Positions 22,750 through 35,149 of a DNA stretch of 64,000 bases are shown here, one piece after another. Source of the stretch: Apricaphanius iberus (lineage: Eukaryota > Chordata > Actinopteri > Cyprinodontiformes > Aphaniidae); the NCBI GenBank assembly GCA_028564705.1, contig JAPXFQ010002804.1, forward strand, positions 2,170,001 to 2,234,000, written 5' to 3'. The translations under genes and the position numbers were made by a program. Under the pieces are notes generated by a model. It did not search any database. It was not told where the DNA came from and saw only the letters and a program-made list of their open reading frames with translations. Every line of letters begins with the position of its first letter. Position 1 is the stretch's first letter.

Positions 22750-23124
22750 ATTTGTGATGACTGCACCAGGATTTGATTTTGTTTTATTTTGTTTTATATG
22801 CATCCATCTGAGCTGCAACTATTTGTATTTTTAGACTGCTGCTGTTATTTCAGCAGAATTCAGTTTCAAACTTACAGTTAAGGACTCTCCCTTTTAATAA
22901 AAGTTACAGCACCACAACCAAATTAAACTGTCAAGTCACCTGACAATGTGAACAAATAAAAAGTAGCCTCTGTGAACGCTTTTTTAAATGAAAAAAAGAT
23001 TGTTTTTTGTTTTTCACCTCCAAGAATTGCAATTGAGAATCGTTTAGAACAGGAATCGATAGTGAGAATCGGAATCGGAAGTGGAATCACAAAAATGGTA
23101 AGGATGCCCAACCCTAGTCTTTGC

Positions 23125-24814
23125 ATACCATGGCTGTTATAAGGAAAGCTAACATCTCTGCAGACCACCTACAGTTTGATCTAAAGTGAAAGTTTGATAT
23201 TCAATCCAACTAAGATGATGTGGTTAGACCTTGAACAGGACATCCATGCTTAGAGATTATCCAATATGTCTGAAAGAAAGATGGCCGGACTAAAATTCCA
23301 AATATAAAAAAACGGACTTTTCATTATTATACACTTGGAGGCAGTTGTCACCATGGATGCCCCAGTCATATATCACATTTCTGAACAAGAAGACATAATA
23401 ACTTTGTAATTATTGTCATTAATTACTATGTCGATAATATGTTAATGTTATGAGTTGTCTTCAGTCTTTTTTTTACTATTTTCTTTTCATATTATTTTTC
23501 TTGGTTCATTTCTTTACAATTGGTAATTTGTTCAAAATTTCTTTTTTTAAGATTGTTTTGAACAATGTTATACCGCAGAGTTATCTCAAGCCTGCAATAT
23601 GGTAGAGATGAAAGCAGGTATCAGTAAACACTGGAGAGAGATGTAAGGTGAGTAATGCCTGCACGAAGCGTTGCGCTTTTCTACAGAAGCCATTGATCAT
23701 CCGCGCATAAGTTTCAATGCAAATCTCTCCCGGGGGATGATTAAATACAACTGCTTTGCTTTCCTCCAAATCCAAAGTACGTGCAGCTAAACAAGCCAAC
23801 AGGCAATGGGAGCTGGCAGCATGAATGATGGTCATTGCTCTCAGTGCCGAAGCTGCAAATTCCTCATCCTGGGAAGGAGCCGTACGGCGAGCATCCTTAA
23901 TGAGTATTCAGGAGCACAAATTCATATATTTACTCACTGTGTGATTAAACTGGAGTTCTGGCACAGCATTAAGGAAAGTGGTTGTTTACCTAACAATACA
24001 TTATCCTATATATAGACAATCCTGCTACCTCATAAATAACATTTTTCTGTTGTTGCTGGTTATGGGTTATGATTTGCCAAACACCTCTCCGAGATCAGCT
24101 GAATGAGCTGAAACACTCTAGAGGAGGATTAAATATGAATGTAGTTTTACATTTTACATTGAAGTGATTTTTCAGCTCACTTTATTTGTTTTTTGTGAGA
24201 AAATAAATTGATGTTGGAAAGGAAATAAAAAGCAGATTTTTTTTTCCACGTCGGCAGTGTCTCACAGAGTGGAACTGACAGACTTATGAGATTGGTAGGG
24301 CTGCTGGCTGCAAAAGCCATAGCTCCATTTCTTCACTGCAAATGTAGATGATGTTCAAACTGAAATACACAACTTTCAGACATAACATTATGAAACCTCA
24401 CTCATGTAATCCACTAGATCCTTGAACGTTTGCTGTTAGTATCTGAAGATGGATCCAAGATGGATACAAAAGATATTTTTGCAAGGTGGAGACTTCTGTG
24501 GTTTAGACTAGTTTGTCTGGAACATCCAATGGATGCTCAGCCATTGGGTGGGAGGGCTTTTTCCCAATTTTAATTACATTAGGTAGACACTGAGGACAAG
24601 GAGTGAGTGCGCTCCTCACTGTGAAACAGCAGTGGGGCAGGCAGCCTATTTAAATGCATCTTACACCTTCACGCTACCACGCACATCTACAGCATACTCC
24701 GAAACATCCGTTTTCTTATTACTAATTTGAAAAGGAAAAAATGAACATGACTGCATTGTTTGATAAATAGGATCTCTTCAGAATATTACATAGATTCGGA
24801 ATTTGTCTGTAGGA
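23125..24814. other. No gene; possible conserved non-coding DNA at 23640-23960
   Basis: No element ends or coding domain were recognised. The part at 23640-23960 has balanced composition and no repeat character, unlike its surroundings, and could be a conserved non-coding element. This is an impression from texture only. Confidence 0.3.
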
Positions 24815-24896
24815 TAAGATAGAACCGACTATTCCTGTGAAGTACCTTTGAGACGATGTGTTGTGAATTTACGCTATATAAATAAACTAAATAGAA
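24815..24896 (+). mobile_element. LINE 3' end fragment
   Basis: It contains a degenerate form of the L2-like 3' end: GATGTGTTGTGAATTTACGC, then TATATAAATAAACTAAATAG. Confidence 0.7.
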
Positions 24897-25447
24897 CTAA
24901 AAAAATGAAATCATGTAAAGTACAGTGTGACAGTGGTGGTAGGCACCTGTGCTAACTTCATGGGCCTCATCTGTATCGCCGTTATTTATTTTTGCAGCTT
25001 TTTTGTGTGTTTATACTGCTTATAATAGAGCTCTGGGCTGCCGAACCTCCAACAACTGTATCAGAACAACAGCAACGTCAGACAGTGCCTCCGAAAAGAT
25101 CTAACCTTGAGGCTAGGTTGAACAAATGTGTAGAGATTTTGCACTGAAATGAAGAGTGGGATGTTTTATACTGCAGGTCAAGGAATTCAGTCCAGCACAC
25201 TGACAGGTGGCACAAAAAAGACCCATGGCTAAGTCTAAGGTGTTTCAGATGGTTTTTGGGCATCAGAACCTCTGGTAAATTATTCAAACATGTTTTCAAA
25301 CTTTCTCAAAAGTTAAGAATAAAGAAATCAAATCAAGAATAAAATCCCTGAGTTAACATTCCAAATAGAGAAAGACAATTTGATAAAGAAAACTGATTAT
25401 CAGCTGCTTGTTCATTCTCACATCTCAAGGAACTCCCGTTCTGTAGT

Positions 25448-25478
<31 letters not shown>

Positions 25479-25839
25479 TGATTACTTCTAGTTTAATAAT
25501 TAATTCTTTCAGTGGCTAGGGGCAATATAATAATTTGTTTTGAACTGTTAATAACATGACTTAATATGTTAAGTTTGTAGGCTGCCTCGCTTGCTGTTCA
25601 GATCTGCCAACCAATTCTCTCTAGGGTTGGATGGTGACACCACAAAATTAGCTCTGTTGTCGAGCAATTCGACCCCAAATCATCTTTTTTAGCAGAAAAT
25701 TATATAAATGAATCTATAACGACACTCAGTGATGGCGTTTCCTAACTTGGCTCATCTGTACTCGGCCCAATGTCCTTTGCATTGCTGCTCTTATGTAAAT
25801 GTGTGCGTTAGGGTTGAGCACACTTTTCAAACATTCAAT
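24897..25839. other. No gene; contains (TA)n at 25448-25475
   Basis: Intervening DNA with a 28-base TA tract and no coding or element signals that I recognise. Confidence 0.5.
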
Positions 25840-26440
25840 GTGGGTCAAAGTTAAGGTCAAGTTTATAGCACATTCAAAGACAACACAAGTTGAAAAAAGT
25901 CCTTCACAAGATACAATCATAAAAAATTATTAAGAAGAAAAAGAAAATAAAGTAGAAAATAGTTCTTAGTATTTCATGTTCTTATTTCATGTGAAAAGGC
26001 AGAGCATTCTACAGATTAGGAGCAGCCACAGTGAAAGCAGGGCCACCTCTACCTTTTAGTTTAGATCTAGGAACATCAAGAAGGAGCTGATTTGCCGAAC
26101 AAAGTGTTCTTGGAGGGGTTTGGATGTGAAGAAAATCAATCATATAAGAAGGGGCCAGTCCACTTAAAGCTTTAAAAGTAAGGAATACATTTATTTATTT
26201 ATATTTTTTAAATTGATGCAAAAACAAACTGAGAGCCAGTAGTGAGACTTTAGGACAGGAGTCATGTGTTCATGCTTCTTACTATCAGTTAAAAGCCAAA
26301 CTGCAGTATTCTCGACAACCTGCAAACGCTGCAGGGAGGATTGATCGAGGCCAAAATAAAAAGGGTTGCTGCAGTCCAGGCACTGTGCAACAAAAGCAAC
26401 TTTCAACTGGACAACTTTCTCAAGATCTTTTGCAGCGAGA
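25840..26440 (-). pseudogene. LINE RT C-terminal fragment (minus strand)
   Basis: On the minus strand it reads AQCLDCSNPFYFGLDQSSLQ, RLQVVENTAVWLLTDSKKHE and HMTPVLKSHYWL, then a degenerate IQTPPRTLCSANQLLLDVPR block and 3' UTR ending TATAAACTTGACC. This is the conserved C-terminal part of L2-type ORF2. The catalytic RT core is absent. Confidence 0.75.
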
Positions 26441-26559
26441 TAGGGCTTGGCTCTTTAGTTGCAACTGATAGAAGCTAGACTTTATGACTGCACTGCTCAG
26501 TTACTCATGAGCAAGTCTAAATTGTTAGGTTTTATTTTTTGATTTAAAGGAGTTCAATG

Positions 26560-27540
26560 ACTCTGTAGCTTTGCATTCATTCGGCAGTTTGTTCCGGACG
26601 TGGGTCTCCATATTTGGTTCTGGTTCTACGGACGATCTGTAGACCAGAGCTTGAAGACCTGAGTGACCTGAAAGATTTGTACCGTGATAGGAGATCTATA
26701 ATGTACTCTGGTGCTAACCGATTCAGTGATTTATAGACTAATAAAAGCACTTTAAAATCTATTCTCTGAGCTACAGGGAGCCAGTGTAAGGACTTAAGAA
26801 CTAGGGAGATGTGTTCTACTGTCGTGGTTCTAGTGAGAACACGACCAGCAGCGTTCTGGATCAGCTGGAGCTGTCTGATTGATTTTTTTAGGTAGACTTA
26901 TGAAGATACTGTTACAGTAACCAAGGCGGCTAGAGATAAATGCATGGATGAGTTCTTCTAGGTCTCCTTGCGTCATCAGTCCTTTAATCCTAGAAATGTT
27001 CCACAGGTGATGGAAGACTCACCTTGTTTTTGCCTTTATGTGACCTTGGAGATTCAGGTCCGAGATAAGTACTTCAGTTTTGTTTATGTTCAGTTGGAAG
27101 AAATTATGGGACATCCAGTTGTTGATTTGCTCAATGCATTTATTAAGGGTTTGGATAGGTTCAGCATCCCAAAATTGATCCCTGAGGAACTCCAGAATGG
27201 GTGTTGAGGAAGAATGTGCTTCTAGATGGACTGAAAAGCACACAGTAAGATATGATCTGAACCAGGAAAGAGCTATAACTTTAATTCCAATCAAAGGCCG
27301 CTGATAAGTCCAAGAGCACCTGAACAGCAGCAAAAGACTCGAGGAGCAGTATAAGGCAGGAAGGACAGGCAGCTTCCCCGCGGAAGAAGTCTGCTCCTTG
27401 GCTGCCTGGTAGATAGCCACGCGGTCTCCTCCAGGTTGGAGATCTATAGTGCCCGGGATACCGTGGGAGATGCACACTCGAGATCACGTCCACCAGGCTC
27501 TCCAGGCCGCAACGGTCTGCTGTATCTTTAATCAAAGGCC
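26560..27540 (-). pseudogene. LINE RT fragment (minus strand), second copy type
   Basis: On the minus strand the RT middle is visible as [10 protein letters not shown] (about 27290), SWFRSYLT, then ETPIQT-like [18 protein letters not shown] and [10 protein letters not shown], followed further on by QLIQNAAGRVLTRTTTVEH, LKSLHWLPVAQRIDFKVLLL and LRSSSSGLQIVRRTRTK. The segment that should hold the YADD box between LEFLRDQF and AEPIQT is deleted. A GC-richer piece of unclear origin (27350-27540) precedes the AAFD motif. It is a distinct subfamily from the copies at 42.5 and 53-58 kb. Confidence 0.75.
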
Positions 27541-27720
27541 CAATCATTCTGTCAGGATTTACATGTGTCTGTGAATGAAAGGACCCAAGCGCAGACATGG
27601 CATAAAAAGTGCAGATGAGGATTTATTGAAGGAGGGAGACACAAGCTACCTGAAGCATTGGTGTCCAGCATAGCATGAACAACAACAACAATGATCTGGT
27701 GAGGAGTGAGGCACACGCAT
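27541..27720. other. Unassigned repeat-like segment
   Basis: AAAGGACCCAAGCGCAGACA and GAGGATTTATTGAAGG resemble a common fish interspersed repeat end, but no partner copy is in this window. Confidence 0.3.
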
Positions 27721-27870
27721 TAGGGATACAAGTACTTGCCGATACCGAGTACCATACCGATACTTCTACCACACAAAAATAAAGCAATGAATTGGAAGAC
27801 AGGTTTTATTTTCCTCTCTGATTGTTACAACGAATTATGGTGAATGAGATAAAAAAGTATAAATGGTGAC
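27721..27870. mobile_element. Partial MITE related to 55976-56342
   Basis: It starts TAGGGATACAAG and shares the block ACCGATACTTCTACCACAC and a following GGTTTTATTTTC segment with the complete MITE at 55976-56342. The right end is missing. Confidence 0.7.
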
Positions 27871-28710
27871 CACAAAGTAACTCAGCCGGGGCTAAAGTGG
27901 AATGGTAAAAGGTAATTCTTGAAAAGTGGTGATATGGGGGAAATCAATTCATATCAGTGGCGGGCCATACATTTAACCCCTAGGCCTTAAGTGATATCCT
28001 ATGTAGTCCCACCTAAATTATTAGAGCTATATTTATAGGTCGAGTCCTAAAACACTTTCGGGACTTGGCCTCTCCTGTGAAGTTCAAAACAAAGGTTCCA
28101 TGCATCCCTCCTGTATTTCCTTATGAAAAAGGAGAAATGTCATCTGCTTTTGTCTTCTATTTATACTGATATTTGTACCTATTCCCGACTTATTTAGGGG
28201 TTGCAACACCAGAACCTAGATTCCACAATATTAATTTTAACTTTTCAAATTGTGTTTGTAATCTTTGATTTTGGACAAAGAAAAAAAAGTTCCACCAGGT
28301 ACAGGAGAAGCGGGGAGTTGTGATTTAATTTATTCCCCAAGCGGTTAAATTTTTTTTTTTTATCTCCACAGCTCTTCTTAAACAGCATTTTTGGTCATAA
28401 CATAACAAGGTCATAGCAATCTTGAAACAGCGTAAAAACTTCAGGGAAAAGGAGGGGATAGAATAGCTAAAAACTATTAAGAGATCATTGGGGATAATTG
28501 AATTATTGAGTTCAGAAGGATTTTTGGTCAAAGTTGAATATAATTATCATTCTAGCCACAAAAGTTGATAATATAATGGCTTTGAATTAGAAGGGGAGGA
28601 GATTATGGATTTCAATTTAATTTTAATAAGGGTTCTACTATATCTACGGATTGTAGAATCTTTGGGTTTTTGGCATAAAACGTAAAGACCTTCAATGGTA
28701 ATTACCCATA
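27871..28710. other. No gene; possible hAT end at 27955
   Basis: CAGTGGCGGGCCATACATTT at about 27955 resembles a hAT-type left terminus, and the following 150 bases have its subterminal character. No matching right end was found. The rest is AT-rich. Confidence 0.35.
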
Positions 28711-29211
28711 CAGTACAGACCAAAAGTTTGGACACACCTTCTCATTCATTGCCTTTTCTTTATTTTCATGAATACATTGTAGATTCTCAGTGCATCAAAA
28801 CAATGAATGAACACATGATGTATGGAATTACTGTATTTACTTAAACAAAATGGGTGAAAAAACTGAATACATGTGTTATATTTTAGATTCCTCAAAGTAA
28901 CCACCCTTTGCTTTGATTACTGCTTTGCATTCTCTTGAGATTCCAGAGGTAGTCAGCCAAAATGGTTTTCCAACAGTCTCGAAGGAGTTCCCTGAGATGC
29001 TTAGTACTTGTTGGCCCTTTTGCCTTCACTCTGCGGTTCAGCTCACCCCAAATCATCTCGATTGGGTTCAGGTCCGGTGACTTTGGAGGCCAGGTTATTT
29101 CACACTTTTTTTGTAAAAGTACTACATAATTCCATATGTGTTCATTCATAGTTTTGTAATAAAGAAAACGCACTGAATGAGAAGGTGTGTCCAAACCTTT
29201 GGTCTGTACTG
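28711..29211 (-). mobile_element. Tc1-like element, internally deleted, 501 bp
   Basis: The inverted ends CAGTACAGACCAAAAGTTTG and, reversed at the right, CAGTACAGACCAAAGGTTTG are flanked by TA on both sides (28709-28710, 29212-29213). The minus strand retains the end of the transposase: WPPKSPDLNPIEMIWGELN, with the final catalytic E expected in that motif, and then LRELLRDCWKTI. Everything upstream of it, including the DNA-binding domain, is deleted. It could only move with help from a full relative. Confidence 0.9.
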
Positions 29212-29213
29212 TA

Positions 29214-29639
29214 GGCTACATCGATTTTCATTTCTCTTGATTGATTCCCTCTTGTATAAAATGTTAATGAAGCCTGGCTCATCATTAACCTAAGTTTGTG
29301 GCGTTTCTTTATGATTGCTTAATCAGGGATCCCACTCTGTTCTTTAAATGATTTTCCAGGGCATTTTCAAGACTTTTTCAGCTGCTACAGTGCAGGTCAA
29401 GTTATTACAACTAAGGCTCGGCAATATACCAATATTATCATTTTGGGAAATATTTTTAAACAGATGTGGTATTGTACTTATACCATTATATCTGTATTAT
29501 AGTTGTGCAAAGATTCTTTCACAATACTACCTGATTTCCTCCGCTTGCAACACTACTAAAACAGAAGTTATTCTCTACTTTAGTACACTGCTATTTTATG
29601 CACTGAAATCAGTTTAAAAGTCCAAACTTTCACAGTCAC
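29214..29639. other. No gene recognised
   Basis: AT-rich DNA; AAGGCTCGGCAATATACC at about 29412 may be an old hAT left end, but it is unpaired. Confidence 0.35.
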
Positions 29640-29790
29640 TAACGTCATCAGTGATGCCGGTAACGCATTACTTAGTAGCATGCTACTCCTTATATGACCA
29701 CTTTTTCAGTAAAGACTAATCTAACGCGTTATTATTTCCATATAGGTAATCAGAATAAAGTTACTTGTTCAAGCCACTGTGCAATACTAC
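29640..29790. mobile_element. hAT-like terminal fragment
   Basis: CAGTGATGCCGGTAACGC begins a block with repeated TAACGC and GTTACT motifs (29640-29770), the subterminal pattern of a common fish hAT family. The right terminus was not located. Confidence 0.5.
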
Positions 29791-30759
29791 TTTTGTAATT
29801 TTCTTAAGCAAAAGGATATATTTGGTAAATGGCAGCAAAAGCATTAGGAAAACAAGCAACAATGGCGGTAAATCTGGTTTTACACATCTTCAACAACACT
29901 GTTGCCATCTTTTTCTGTCGCAATTCGAAACAGCTGATTATCTCCTTTACAGTCGCCATGTTTGTTTTGGCCTGAGCCTTTAAGTCTGAGTTTTATACTC
30001 TGTATCTGCTCCCTAGTGGAACTCTCCAGAAGTACATGCCCAAGACACGTTTTGTTGCTTCATAGTTACCGGTGTCAACGCGAGGTTAAAAAGCAAGTAT
30101 ATTTCTGGCCTTAGCCTACTGTTAAAATGTATTGTCATAAAGTGATTAGGTACATTAGGCATCTGGTACATAATGGCATAAACTGATGAGTCATGTGTTT
30201 TCGACTCTAAATTATATTGATTGATCAAACCTTTTTAACCATTTTTGTGAGTTATATTGCTGAAATGGCTAGACCTTGTGTAAAGCTAAATGTGTTTAAA
30301 TGAAAACTCCATATAGCCTTCTTGTGTATGAAATGGATCCGAAGTAAAATATTCCTACAAACTAGGGTAAAAAAATATATATATATCATATATCCCAAGC
30401 TTTGGAGAGTTGCCATTTTGGTAAATTGTACCTTTTTATTTTATACATTCAACCAGATTGATTAAATGTTTATTCATCTCAATCTTTCGCTCTTGTACTT
30501 TTTCCACAGAAAACGTTAAATAAATCACCAAAACAATATCCTTTACTTCATCTGTTTACTGTTTACTTACAGTTGACTTAGTGCATCTGACACCTGCATT
30601 CTTCAAGTAAAATGAAAATCACTGGGAAAATACAAACCCCAAACCCAAATATTATCCTATAGTGGAAAAAAGGTCAATATAACACAAAGCAGCGCAATTT
30701 GAATTAAAATTATTCTTTAAAATAAATCTGTTATTGTAGCTTATTGACACTCTCCTACA
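29791..30759. other. No gene recognised
   Basis: Mostly AT-rich with a short TA tract at about 30370. No coding or terminal repeat signal was recognised. Confidence 0.45.
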
Positions 30760-32220
30760 GGTCTTCCTTTGTTTTAGGTACGGCATGCATCTCTTCCTTT
30801 TTCTTGGCCACACAGCATAGGATTTGGACGGTAATGTGACGTCCTGTTTTTTTCTTTTGTTTTTATTGCCATTTCATCTTTATTTTTCTGCATCATCTCA
30901 ATGCTTCTCATTGTTTTTTGTTTTACTTTGAAATTTTCTATGTCTTCGTGGAGCTGATTTCTTTTCATTTAATTTGCAGTTTGTTCTTTTATTTTATGCT
31001 CAAGGTATTGCAAGGTATATGCCTCATTCTTGCTCCTCTGTAGTGTTGGATCAGGTCTTTTGGCAGGGTTTCATCAACTGCACGTGCTGAAAACTTTGCT
31101 CTGCCACTGATAAATCTCCCCAAACATTATTCAAGCCTGCAACTGTATGAAAAATCTTGGAATTCTGCCTCGAGGTCTGCACTTGCATGCACTGAGAATG
31201 GGTTTTGTTGAGAAAGGATTTTGTCGCACTCTGAGGCATTGCACCATCTTGCATTGAGGAGAACCCATAGGAGTTTCTCAAATGTTGCTATTGCATTCTC
31301 AATCTCTGTCACCATGAGAGAGCTCATGCGCCGCACTGCTGGGTACATAAGAGGACTTCTCTATAATTTTTTTGCAGATCACATCAAGGCAGGAGACACA
31401 TTCCTTCTTGAAAACCTGTATGTTCACTTTTTGATTTTCCTGAAGCTTCTTAGATGCTTTCTCCAAAGCTTGTTTTGTGGCAAATCCAGTGTCCTATAGT
31501 TTGAGTGGCACATGGATTGACTTGTTTTGGACTTCAAGTTTCAGCACTAAACAGGGGTTTTCATCAACTCCAGTTCTTCTCTCGTAACAAAGCATGACAA
31601 CAAGCATCTCAGGATTGACTCCATCCTGAGATCCTTGAAAGGAAGGGCACTATTGGTGCATCAGTCTGGAATTTCTTCCAAAAAAGAAATGTCTAGAAAC
31701 AAATACAACAACACAAAATAAAGCTTATCCTGAATGAGAGGACAGCTGTGGGCCCTTTCACTGTACAGTAGGAGGCAGATTATGGTATTTTGCTTTTCGG
31801 GAGTTTCTGGTGGCTGCTGATGTACTGTAGCACAGCTCGCCACACTTCCATTGCCCGCTCTGTGACTGCCAACTCTTCAACCCAAAGATCAGCACACAAC
31901 TTCAGAGGAACTGTTTTGGTCACCTAAATAAAGTCAATTTTTCTTGCTGGAGAGTCATGGAACATCTACCAAAGTGCTCTGAGCACATCTCCCACATTCC
32001 AACCTCTTTCTCTCTCTCTCAATCTTGAAAACTTCCATGAAGTGACCCTCTCGTGTATTACTCGGACTACTTCTGGACCCTCCTCTTGAGTGTTAAAGCC
32101 TGGATCTTCCCAAGGCCACATAATCTCACACTAGGTTCCTTCTGTGGACTCCAGGACGTGGATTTCCCCTGCAGTTGGACCAACCTCCTATGCCCATACC
32201 CTGTTGGATCTTGACCATCC
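30760..32220 (-). pseudogene. Decayed transposon-like protein, family not named
   Basis: Pieces in two or three minus-strand frames form one plausible protein. From the N-terminal side: a block near 31480-31360 reads NKQALE-like and KIIEKSPLMYPAVRRMSSL (about 31330-31380), then ENAIATFEKLLWVLLNARWC (31280-31240), ECDKILSQ, and LNNVWGDLSVAEQSFQHVQL (about 31130-31060). After a break, 30968-30774 reads as a lysine-rich coiled coil beginning MKRNQLHEDIENFKVKQKT. A similar order (KSPLxYPAVRxM, then FxxVWxDL and FxHVQxM, then a coiled coil) is familiar from a repeated protein family of fish and marine invertebrates that looks hAT-like, but I cannot name it with confidence. Stops and shifts make it a pseudogene. 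Confidence 0.4.
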
Positions 32221-35149
32221 CCTCACTCAACCCATCCTAAATAAATTATTTGAAACAGTTTTGTGTTTTGGCTGAGTTCTGGGTTCTGACTTTGACCGAG
32301 CGATTTTTCTAACTGTTACAGTACAAGGCGCTTGTAATGCTATACTTTCATTACTGGCACTTTCCTCATGCACACAGGCTGTTCGGAGTTCTCGGTTTGT
32401 TGGACAGCTACTTCCCTCTCCTGTACCTGTTGAAGTCTTTCTTATGAAATCTGTTATTCTTCTTGACATGGCCTTGTACCTGTGTATGACTCCTGAGTGC
32501 TGAGACTCCCATGTTACCAATATCAAAATACTTCCTTCAAAGCTGGGGATATGGCCTATGCACATCCCCAGTCTCTGAACTCGGGGTTTTCCTTCCACTC
32601 GGTTTTGAATTTATACATAAAGGAAAACAACTCAAATTTAAAAGTCTGATACCGCTTATATTGACTGTTTACTCCATGAATGAGGCCTACTTCACATAAC
32701 ATAGCTTTTTCATAGATTCTATATCCTATGTATTATACTTACTATACACAAAACATTACACTTTACTGCTTATTTCACATAGTTGAATGCTAAACTGCTT
32801 TTTTTTGTTTTTTTGTTTCAGTATTGTTCATTTTACATTGTAAAATCGGATTATTTCACCTTACTTGAAGCATGCAAACCGATTGCACTTATAAGTACAC
32901 AGGAATAGGTAATTTTGTGTTGGAGCTACTAATGTATAGAAAGTAAAATTAACTTACATGCAAATGATTATAACTAAGACAAACCAGTAGAACATACTTA
33001 AACTTAATAGTTTTAATTTTTCTAAAATTAAAATTTTCCTTCGGTGTAATTAAGATTGTTCATTTGGCCAATTGAATATGTTTATTTACTGAATTTTAAG
33101 TTTTTCTATTATTGACAATTATTTTAGGTTTTAAGATTTATTCATCTTGATTAATACATCAACAAAACTTCTTAAAGTTAGTTCAAAATCCCCATTTTCT
33201 GTTAATAAAACAGCATAATTCTTATTTTCTATTAGTGCTGGTCATTGAACAGACCACTCACTACATGTGAGACAAGTTATTGCTTTAAAAATACAGTAGA
33301 ACTGCTAATAACATGGGTTTGAAATACAAAAAAAGACCAGTCTTAGAGCAGTAAATTGATTTCACCCAAGGGTACTTCAATACAACAAACTTCCAAGTCA
33401 CTCAAGGTTTCAAAAACATGCCCCTAAGCACCCTGGGAAATATGATCATTAGGTTGCTCCTCGTTTTTGAGGTACCTGCTACTAAAACTTGAACAGTGAG
33501 TGACAATAACTTAAGACATTGTCACATTGAATTAAAATAAAATTGACTCATAGTGGTAAATTACGCCATGTAAAGCTAACTCAGAATAGGAAGTAAGATG
33601 TACAATTCTTATATCCAATCACATTTTAATTTATAAAATCTATGTAGTAGCTCATATTATTACTACCTACTTATTTAAAGCAAATAATGGCATCTATTCG
33701 ATTTTACAGGTTAGTCGGTTAGTCCAGTCATCAGGAAACAAGATTCAAGGTAGATGACAAGGCTAATATCTCTCGATATCACTACCAGTGGTGATAGTTT
33801 TTGGGTGGGGCTGCATCAATATAGTTAAATAACTGTCATTTAAACATTTGTAAAGATTAATTAATATGAAACTTATATTTAAAAAAACATTTTTGCTTTC
33901 AGTTAAATATTTAACAAAGACTCTTTTCATCATAAAAAAAATTCACCAGAAAAGGTTAATCTAGTCAGTGAAAGAGACCAATTTTGCACCCTAGGGCCCT
34001 CTATTGGCCAGCCGCCTCTGACCACAACAATTAAATTGAACATGAACATTATTTATTTTTAACTCTCAGAGATAAGTAGTCCTTATTGTTTGCTAGTTAC
34101 ATTTTTAGTTTGGCCTTGATGTAGCATTACTATGCTACACAAATTACATTTATGGTTACCACTTGAAATCATTTTATTTATTAATCTAGCCATGTTTAAT
34201 TAAATTAGGTTACGTTTACAACTTTGTTCAAATGAATATGCAAGTCTTCCGTTCTCACTGCCTCTTCGCTACAGTCTGTGTATCCAGCTAAAAACAGCAT
34301 TAAAAGTTATGGCTCTGCTCTTTGTGCACATACACAGTTTATTAATAAAGCTAAATTCATGACCTTTTTCTCATTCACATGTTTTGGGTTTCTGCTGTCA
34401 GAAGACATAACAATTACAAAGTAATGATCAAAATGTAGCCCGGCAAGACTCCCTGTTACCCGTCGCTATTGTGCTTGCTACGGTTCCCTTAAAACCAAAA
34501 ATATATTTCATACAAAGGCATGAGTGATGACTTGCCCACAGCTCTCCGCCTCTCGTCTGTCACTCAACAGAGAGAAGGAGAAAAACCTCTCTCTTGAAAT
34601 GCTGCAGTATAGCAACACTCTAACAGAAAATTGCTAGCTTTAGTCCTTCTTTGGATAAATAAATCCTTACTTGGGTCTGAAAAATTTATAAATCTAGCAA
34701 CAAAGACAGATGAAAACACTGGGAAACAGAGCTGTTCTAAGGAAATATGGAATTTGATTGGTTGGTAGTGTCACCAGACCTGCCGACTTCATCAAAATAT
34801 TTTGAACACCACTTGTGTTGTGCATCTTTATTTGCAGACTTTTGCAACTCCTTTACTTTGCATGCAGCAATTTCCCCATTTACTGGCTAGAAATTAGTTA
34901 TAAAAAAACAATAAAACCTATATTTCTGTTTAGAATACTTTTAATAAAGAAATATAGACATTTTGTCTGTATTGGCCACAATCTTTAAATGTTTTTTGCC
35001 CTCCTAATGGCGTCAACAGTCTGCTACTAAGTATGATTGATAGATCAAGAAAAAACACCTCCCAAAACTGTATTTTTCTTTTTTTCACTTAGACTTCGGC
35101 TCAAATAACCTTACGTGTAACGGTTCACATTTACTAAAAGCTGGCAGGT
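32221..35149. other. No gene recognised
   Basis: AT-rich, nearly 3 kb without coding signal. A minus-strand frame at 32227-32598 (123 aa, Ser/Thr/Arg-rich) could be the N-terminus of the decayed protein at 30760-32220, but there is no motif to prove it. GGCCAGCCGCCTCTGACC at about 34007 resembles a hAT end. Confidence 0.4.

Larger units (their letters stand above)
19712..23116 (+). mobile_element. hAT transposon, 3.4 kb, complete ends
   Basis: The termini are TAGGGTTGGGCACC on the left and, reversed, TAGGGTTGGGCATCC on the right. The target duplication is GTCTTTAC (19704-19711) and GTCTTTGC (23117-23124), 7 of 8. Both subterminal regions are rich in GAACCGG or GAATCG repeats, likely transposase-binding sites. 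It encodes a multi-exon transposase that has stop codons. A separate GTGGGGACC-type repeat lies within an intron. Confidence 0.92.
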
